Assembly: GCA_022578605.1 (NCBI GenBank) | Contig: MU394062.1 | Span: 682,001 to 746,000 of the forward strand | Source: Camillea tinctor | Taxonomy: Eukaryota; Ascomycota; Sordariomycetes; Xylariales; Xylariaceae | Direction of reading: 5' to 3' | DNA: 64,000 bases | Shown: positions 57,624 through 64,000 of the stretch, one piece after another | Layout of the letters: every line of letters starts with the position of its first letter | Position numbering within the stretch: the first letter of the stretch is position 1 | The notes under the pieces: model-generated | Databases searched by the model: none | The model's input: the letters and a program-made list of their open reading frames with translations, nothing else | What the model was told of the DNA's origin: nothing | Made by a program: the position numbers and the translations under genes

Positions 57624-58919
57624 GAAAAATCCGTACTCTCGATGAAACGACGAGCGCGGATTAGGGACTACGGAAACGCAACGGCCGGATATATTGATAC
57701 CGGGCTAGAGTCTGGATAAGTCACGCCCGGAGAGCGGAAGGGAAAATGTCTATAATGTAATGTCATGTCATGTTTGTCTATAGCGAGCGAGCCATTTAAT
57801 GAGATACGAATATATATCCTAGGAATCCGTATGTTCCATTGGAGCGGCTTAGTTCTAGTTGTATAGTATATGAGAGTTCGCGAGCCGGAACAGAAGCAAC
57901 AATATTGGGATCATGGCAAATCTTCTTAGTAAGGGGATCGTATACAACCTCTAAAATAGCCTCGTACGATAGAGAAACGATACGGTAGATACTGATATTA
58001 TATATAATTTGATTTTGCACTTTATACGAACAGCTTTAAATTATATCATCTTTTAGGGGAGGGAAGGGAATAGATAGTTTATACCATTATGCCTCTTTTT
58101 GGCCGATGAATAGTATTTGCCTTTTAGATATCCAACCTATAAGAAATTTCCTACTGAACTAGATTAAAAACACCAATGTACCCATATTACCAGCAGTATC
58201 ACCACTCGTAAATAGGTAGAGGGTATGGGTGGTCATACATGTGTCTCTTTATTACCCTAAACCTTCTTATAGAAGACATCCCACAGAATTATTATGCTAA
58301 CCAGTATCTGAGAAGATGGTAATATAAATCGAAGAACGTTGTAACCTACTTCTTGAAGTACATGAGCATCTATACTACCTCTATTCTGCGAGGGCTGGTA
58401 TCAAGGTAAGGTAGAGGAAAAATAAAAGGGGCAAACACGTACACCACAATAAGGGAGGAGTCCTACATCGTGGAAATAGTAATTCACGATCAAAACATTT
58501 GAATTCAGAATGGATTATAGTACTGGGCCCGCCTATACGCCTAGGTATCATACGTACTGAGATAGTAAACTAAAGCAGGTGGGAGAGGTGTCCTGGCCGT
58601 AGATGTGATTGTACTGATCCAGGTTAACATGTACCTAGGTGCACATGAATTATAAACAATAGGAGGAATCAAAGTAAAAAGAAAATATCACGGAAGTACG
58701 TACATAGTACTTAAGTACTATGTACTCAACTTATATGACCATGCTTTCTCATTGGCTCTTAGCAGCAAGCAGTCACTCCTCTTATAAAGGTAGGCAGGTG
58801 GGTAGGGTATCGTAGCTGCCTCTTTTTGTGATGAAATAATAATAACAATTGGAACAATTGAATCATAACAATAGAAACAATTGCGAGGCCGAGTGTACAT
58901 CAGTTTTGTACCTCACTAG

Positions 58920-60480
58920 GGTTTAGCATGCTAGTATTTATTCCTAGAATTCCACCTCCCTCTCTTCCTCTCTTCCCCTTCCTCCTCTTCCCACACTCCA
59001 CACTCACCAACATGAACACTCTTCTCCATCCTTCATTACCACAACCACCTCTTAGCCAAGCTACCCTTCTTCATTACCTTTTCTACCTACCTTACCTACA
59101 CATAACCAAAATAACAACTTCGTTTACCATTATTGTTCTTTACATACTAACTATCCCTCACTGAATACTTTTCGCCTCATTACCTTTCCTTCCCGGTCAT
59201 ACTAGATCCCTCGACCTGTCCAAGCCTCCCGTACATTGTTGGAAAGATCTATTCACGTGAAACGGTATGTTTTCTCCCTCTACTACCATGGCCACTACCA
59301 AGAAGCATAGCATATGAACTTAGCACTCCGTTTTCTACCTCTTCGACTAGGTTCTTTCCTCTCCACTCAAGCTTTCGTTTCTCCTTACACTTCTACATAT
59401 CTGCACCATAGCTACAACCTTACCTCTATTTATTTTTTGTCTTAACATATCATATTTATTTTTTTCATATCGACCCCTGCATCAGAGAGAATTCCTTCTA
59501 TCCTATTCTCTGATCAATGGCCTTGGGCATACCTATTGATCAGTACTTAGGTACCTACCTGGTTGTACTTTGGTACACGCGAGCTCCTTCCTACCAAAAG
59601 TAAGCAAACACAATTCTCACAACCGCTCCTTCCTTTTTTCCATAGCATGGAAGACGTTATGTTTTATTTCCCTTCCTTTTTTTTCCCTCCCAAGGCACTC
59701 ACTCACCCACTCACCTACCTACCTACCTATCTACCTGCTTCTCTTCCCCCAACTCTTACCAACGAATTCTTCCCTCCTTACACTTTACATCTTACCTACT
59801 CCTCATCATTTTCCTTCCGTTTTCTTCAAACACATCCGCATGCATAAGTTCATACATAACTACCTGGGCACACAAATATATGTTCCTGTTCCTACCATCC
59901 TTCTCTCCCCCAATTCATTTTTGAATTTATACATTATTTACATCTGTGCAGCAAACCAAACACCCCCTCTCTATTTCTCAAGCGGTTTTACTAAATCTAA
60001 AGTACAACTATACTATCTATTTCATTCCAAGTCAATTTACCTAACGCCCAGTAACCTAACCAGCGTCACCCTCAAGACACGCCCATCGAATCATACATTC
60101 ATAGCTTGATACTATTTGGCAAGTACATTCCTTTTCTTTTTTTTTCCCATTTGTTTCCTTCTGTTTTTACTATCTATTTTTATGCCCCTCCCCTCCATTC
60201 ACCTACTCCTTCTTTATTCCTCTACCCATCAATCACCCACACATGAAGTCACGAAAACTCAACACTGTTATCATACTACTGCACTTATTGCTTCCTGCCT
60301 ACTAATTCGTTTCGTTTTTATCCTTTTCCCTCCACCTTATATTCATCCATTGATTTGCAATCACAACCCCTCCCATTCTTTATTTTCAAATTCCGACCAC
60401 ACGTAACCCCACCACCCGCATCTACACTGCTTCTTTTCCTTAGTAGTACAACCTCACCGATATACCTATATATTAATTAA
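58920..60480 (+). other. Long pyrimidine-rich strand
   Basis: Over about 1.5 kb the + strand is visibly dominated by C and T, with repeated CTACC/CCTTCC/TTTTCC words and few G. Similar but much shorter tracts precede several genes here (for example 1735-1900 and 15055-15110). It could be an unusually long leader or a non-coding transcript, but no downstream coding frame was found before the GC-rich block at 60576. Confidence 0.5.
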
Positions 60481-60575
60481 ACTTTGAAAGTTATAAAACC
60501 ATTACTAACATATAATCACACAGGATCACTTTTGCAGAATACACGCTTACACAAATCATAGAACACCCCCATATT

Positions 60576-60597
60576 GACAGGTCTTCATAGACCTGTC
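60576..60597 (+). repeat. Perfect 9-bp hairpin, TCAT loop
   Basis: GACAGGTCT-TCAT-AGACCTGTC is exact. It stands at the left boundary of the GC-richer block and is the first of several four-base-loop hairpins there. Confidence 0.7.
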
Positions 60598-60653
60598 TAA
60601 CCAGCTATGTGGCCCCATCCCCCCATCCCCTTGTTCGGTGTGAATGCGATCAA

Positions 60654-60675
60654 AAATGTAATGTCTATTACATTT
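60654..60675 (+). repeat. Perfect 9-bp hairpin, GTCT loop
   Basis: AAATGTAAT-GTCT-ATTACATTT is exact, with a four-base loop like its neighbour at 60576. It lies in an otherwise non-coding GC-mixed segment. Confidence 0.65.
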
Positions 60676-61059
60676 GGCTCTTTAACTGCGTGGCGTACCT
60701 TAGGTGTTTTGGTTCTGGCGCGGTCACTCTGTGTGCTCCGAGGATTCTCGAGATGGAGTGGTGGGGCCTCTCGAATTTCAGTACCGGCTAGCTTCGACAA
60801 AGTGTACTTGCGTTGCGATCCCGTGTGCTCCCACGCTGGGCTTTGTGGCGAGCTCTGCACTTTGGCCCTGAAAACCTCTGCTGCACTCTCTAACCGTAGC
60901 CCGGTAGGTGGATGCCTGTGGCTTTCCGGAAGGCGATAGCCTCTCTCGGACGGTGCAGATGACCCACTGAACAAACCAAGTCGTGTGTCAGCGATATCCT
61001 AGCTTTGCCGCACTTGGACAACTCCCACACATGCGCCTGGCCCCCATTCTGCACTTTAA

Positions 61060-61103
61060 GGTATACCCAAATACGTTTGGGACAACCTAGTTGATGCGTT
61101 TAC
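61060..61103 (+). repeat. 44-bp repeat copy B with UACG-loop hairpin
   Basis: Starts GGTATACCC and ends TTGATGCGTTTAC (compare 57580-57623). It includes CCCAAA-TACG-TTTGGG (61066-61081), a 6-bp stem with a TACG loop, the first of four hairpins sharing the AATACGTT core. Confidence 0.6.
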
Positions 61104-61208
61104 TCTGGCTGGATGACCCACATATACACAACAACCCCATCCGCAGTGTGGAGGGCTGGTGCACTCAGTTTTGCCTCCCACTGCCCAGCTTAGGAGCTCC
61201 GGTATACC

Positions 61209-61270
61209 GCAATACGTTGCAGGTGCTATGTAATACGTTACATGTCGAGTGCCCGTAATACGTTATGGGC
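61209..61270 (+). repeat. Three further AA-TACG-TT hairpins in a row
   Basis: GCAA-TACG-TTGC (61209-61220), ATGTAA-TACG-TTACAT (61228-61243) and GCCCGTAA-TACG-TTATGGGC (61251-61270, one G-T pair) follow each other within 62 bases. Outer stem bases differ but still pair. GGTATACC directly precedes the first (61201-61208), as it precedes the hairpin at 61066. Confidence 0.65.
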
Positions 61271-61816
61271 AGACTTCGATCTATAGCCGGCTCCACTTTT
61301 CCCTTTCCTGGAGATGTTCGCCGGAGGAAAACCTCGCGACTCTTTACAGATGCCCACTTCCACTTTCTTCGAAGCTTTAATGTTGTGGAGGCTTCCAAAT
61401 GGAGAAAACACAGTCGGCCGCTTGGAGCTTGCTCGCCCGACGACTGCGGCCGTTGCCCTTGAGGTGACAAAAACAGAACAAACTCGTCCTAGTGACTATT
61501 GGAGAGGGAAGAATACATTCATTCCCGGGTGGTGGCGGGTCTCCAAGGGATCTCTTCTTTGATGTTGGGATGCGGAAGCTGGGCTCCCGCATCAAAATGA
61601 GATCCCACCCTGTTCTTATAGCAGGTCTTTTAGCTAAGTCCCCCTTCCCCCTTTCCCTCTTGCTCTATGGTATCACTAACGTTTAACTGTACTTAGGAGA
61701 AAAGGGGGGGGGGGGGGTGAGGGGGTGGGGAGGGGGGGGGGGGCGCGGGCCCAGCCACAAAACGGTTAAGGGTAATAATAAAAACAAGTGCAGTTGGTGG
61801 TTTTGGCCGCGGTATG

Positions 61817-61826
61817 NNNNNNNNNN
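61817..61826. other. Assembly gap (10 N)
   Basis: Ten N between poly-G-rich sequence on the left (61700-61745) and poly-C/poly-G on the right (61870-61916). The short fixed gap length and homopolymer flanks suggest a scaffold join of unknown true size. Sequence on both sides may be unreliable. Confidence 0.95.
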
Positions 61827-61913
61827 CCAATTCTCCCCCTGGCGCGCCCATCCGCCTCTCCCGCCGCCCTTTTCCCCCCCCGGGCCCCCCCCTCCCACCC
61901 GGGGGGGGGGGGG

Positions 61914-61951
61914 GGGTCAGCGTAGCCGCAACTTCACGGCTACGCTGACCC
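61914..61951. repeat. Perfect 15-bp hairpin beside poly-G run
   Basis: GGGTCAGCGTAGCCG pairs exactly with CGGCTACGCTGACCC across an 8-nt loop (CAACTTCA). It adjoins the G-run next to the gap. It may be the end of a foldback element, or the sequencing-stall point that caused the gap. Confidence 0.75.
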
Positions 61952-62387
61952 TCCCTAAAACCTGTTAAGTATACAGATAAAAACATGTCAAGATGGTACT
62001 TTCTCCCTCTTAATGATTTGGGTATTTATTTTTGGATATCCTGAGCTGAGAAATGTTGTAAGTCTCGATCTTCTGTACCCCATCCCTCGTTATTCAGCGT
62101 GTTGAGTTGCATCACATTGATTTGATTACTCTAGGATAATTCACTCCATGCGTAATTGACAGAGGATCCGCGACAATTATGTATTGCTCATAGGAGAGGT
62201 AGGTCCAACTCCACATCTCGTAGCGGACTTGAAAAATATTGACGTATCTACAGGTGTTTGTTATATTCTCGGTTATCGGACTTTTGGGGTTGTCTATGAG
62301 GACTTTTCTGTGCGGTTGATCCTAAAAACCCATTCTATGGTGGTATTTACCTCTATCCCTTTTTTTAGGCTTTTTATTTTCTTATTT

Positions 62388-63980
62388 CTAACCTTCTTGG
62401 GGTTTCCGTCGTTCTTCTAGCCGCGCCCTTTCGCCCCCTTCCTTCTTCAACGTTAGCTTTCTCGTCGGTATATTATCGCCTCGTACGTACACGTCTGCAT
62501 CTTCATCTCGAGCGGTGGCGGCGGCGGTTGCTGTGGTAGTCCCCACCCTCACTAGTTCGACGTCGCTGTTATGCCTTGTATGCGTATGGTGTTCTTCTAC
62601 GGGATCGACAAGTACAGTCCACTCCTGCTCGACCTTGATTTGGTTGTTGTGAAGGTTGCTGGCATTGCTTGCGAGTTTTGCTCCTTTCGAAGAGGGACCA
62701 AAGCCACTCCCATAATAACCCGATCGGCCGGGTGCGGTTGTGCCGAACATCTTGGGGAACACGAGACTGAAGAGGGATCGGATTGCTGGCATACAGGCGC
62801 ATATAACGCCTACGGGGACTTCAATCGTCGACCAATAACCTACTTCGACGTAATCCTCTACGGAAGGCATTAGCGAAAGGGGACGAGGATTTTGAGTGTG
62901 GTGTGAGTCCTTACGCGTCAAGTTCTGTGTAGTCCCAAACACGATAAGAGAGCGAAGCCGAACAATGCTGACAATCGTTATGCTATTCCACGCTGTTAGG
63001 AGACGTATCTAATCGAAAAAGACTGGATAAGGGAAGAAACGCACAAAAATCCAACAGCAAACATAGCCATGATCTGGATCTTCTTCCTCGTGGTCAAGGA
63101 TAGCTTAAAGAGCTCAGGCAGGGGTAGGATAATGACAGCCAAGTCCAACACGATGTTAATAGCTGCGGCTGACCAACTCAACACATTTATACTGATACAC
63201 TTGGCCTCAAACTCTCCGTCCCAAAAGCGCCACGCCCCCGGTATCGGGTCGCACTGGAAAATCAGCAGGAAAATATAGGTCAACGCATAGACGAGGTTAG
63301 CAGCAACCAGAATCCAGGTACATATGCGGAAGGAGCGTTTTGGAAAGAGCTTGAGGTAGAAAAGAAGGATCGAGATCTTGGTAAGTGCCAATGCAGCTAT
63401 GTAGATCATCTCATCGAAAAAGTATATCTAATTGGGGAGACAGTATATGTTAGTTGTCGTGTACATTTATAATCTTTCTTCACAATATTCTTGCAAAACA
63501 ACAATATTCCCCAACACTTCTTGGCCATTGGTATTGGAAAAGAGGAGTGAATAATTTGGGCATAGGAAGGGAGGGTTAGAGGAATAGAGAAGTCGAAAGT
63601 AGCCTCAAATACCAACAGCTATAGACGTCGGTGGTCCCGCTAGTCACGGGTTAGTCGCGGAGGAGGCTAGATTATTCCAGGAATAAACATAGAGCCACGA
63701 TACCGTATCGACTGGCTGGTTCATTTTAAAGGTTTGCGCGCTTTTCCTATTCTCTTTTCTTTCCTCCATAGCTCCTTTCCCTCTTTCTTCCTATAAATGT
63801 CTTCCTTGTCTAGACATATTGCACGCGATTATGAACTGATGACAAATGAGAGAAACAACTTACATGCAGGATTTCGGTTATATTATCGAATGACACATTC
63901 CATATATCAAGACCAAGTCCATGTTCAGTCACTTTATAATTGTTAGTCTCCTGGTAATGGTGGATATACGGGTAGGATAC
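62388..63980 (-). CDS. Pth11-like / fungal rhodopsin-fold integral membrane receptor, 5' end off the window
   Basis: Four visible exons: 63980-63864, 63427-63045, 62982-62915 and 62857-62388; upstream exons lie beyond 64000. The first visible exon ends in EHGLGLDIWNV, the loop before the third helix. Then follow FFDEMIYIAALALTKISILL (helix), FRICTWILVAANLVYALTYI (helix), the extracellular CDPIPGAWRFWD with Cys, a helix ending IILPLPELFKLSLTTRKKIQ, GFFITIVSIVRLRSL, and VGYWSTIEVPVGVICACMPAIRSL. This order is typical of the fungal rhodopsin-domain/Pth11-type GPCR-like proteins used in surface or nutrient sensing. Whether an N-terminal CFEM domain exists cannot be seen. The cytosolic tail is about 110 residues, Thr/Ala/Glu-rich. 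The first intron (63428-63863, 436 nt) is several times longer than others here and contains a dispersed-repeat fragment. Confidence 0.83.
63631..63650 (+). repeat. Dispersed-repeat fragment inside receptor intron
   Basis: GTGGTCCCGCTAGTCACGGG is close to 9642-9662 of this window. It lies in the middle of a 436-nt intron, within a short GC-rich patch (TTAGTCGCGGAGGAGG follows). It is likely the remains of a small element inserted in the intron. Confidence 0.4.
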
Positions 63981-64000
63981 CTACAAGGGAAGGATAGGAC

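Larger units (their letters stand above)
57422..62387. other. 5-kb non-coding region with repeats, pyrimidine strand and assembly gap
   Basis: No intact gene. In order: AT-mixed DNA with one copy of a 44-bp repeat (57580-57623); a strongly C/T-rich + strand (about 58920-60480); a GC-richer block with several short hairpins (60576-61640); a poly-G/poly-C zone with 10 N (61700-61916); and a 15-bp hairpin (61914-61951). Long ORFs in the C/T-rich part are compositional artefacts. Confidence 0.5.

Noticed and set aside
59563..60406. Three overlapping long ORFs on + (up to 179 codons)
   Set aside because: They consist of Leu/Ser/Pro/Phe/Thr low complexity forced by C/T-rich DNA, overlap each other in different frames, and have no domain or splice context.
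1..64000. CRISPR arrays, rRNA genes or a secondary-metabolite cluster
   Set aside because: No regularly spaced repeats, no rRNA sequence and no PKS, NRPS or terpene-synthase motif were seen.

Overview
The window is nuclear DNA of a filamentous ascomycete (Pezizomycotina). A Sordariomycete is most likely, but I cannot name the species. The reasons are: short spliceosomal introns (about 50-180 nt) with GT-AG ends and CTAAC-type branch sites; pyrimidine-rich leaders; gene content (Nop12, Dep1, Coa3, Pta1/symplekin, a Mep/Amt ammonium transporter, She3, verprolin, a type II membrane glutaredoxin, a Pth11-like seven-helix receptor); and intergenic DNA sprinkled with TAGGTACCTA-like words typical of this class. 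I find no rRNA, tRNA or CRISPR, and no secondary-metabolite core enzyme.

Layout. 0-5.6 kb is housekeeping: NOP12 (-, cut by the left edge) diverges from DEP1 (+), which converges on COA3 (-). 6.2-13.9 kb holds three genes I cannot assign to a named family: a 412-aa coiled-coil protein (-), a 224-aa intronless protein with a HEPN-type RNxxxH motif (+), and an 802-aa, nine-exon helical protein (+). I consider this the best candidate for an undescribed system. 15.6-29.4 kb carries PTA1, the ammonium transporter, an unknown 371-aa gene and a SHE3-like gene, all on + and separated by 1.7-2.4 kb spacers. 31.8-49.4 kb carries a WW-domain protein (-), an unknown 1022-aa protein (+), verprolin/WIP (-), a small CxxC protein (+) and an F-box protein (-). 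49.4-54.9 kb is a gene desert with a 523-bp inverted-repeat element. 54.9-57.4 kb has a Grx6/7-like glutaredoxin and a cysteine-rich, probably GPI-anchored surface protein. 57.4-62.4 kb is another desert, with a long pyrimidine-rich strand, a set of UACG-loop hairpins and a 10-N assembly gap inside poly-G/poly-C. The right end holds a receptor-like gene (-) running off the edge.

The genes are mostly independent eukaryotic transcription units, not operons. The only positional grouping that suggests joint function is the 6.2-13.9 kb trio. Exon structures were reconstructed by eye from splice consensus and reading-frame continuity, so all junctions are predictions. Family assignments come from recognised sequence motifs, not from a search.
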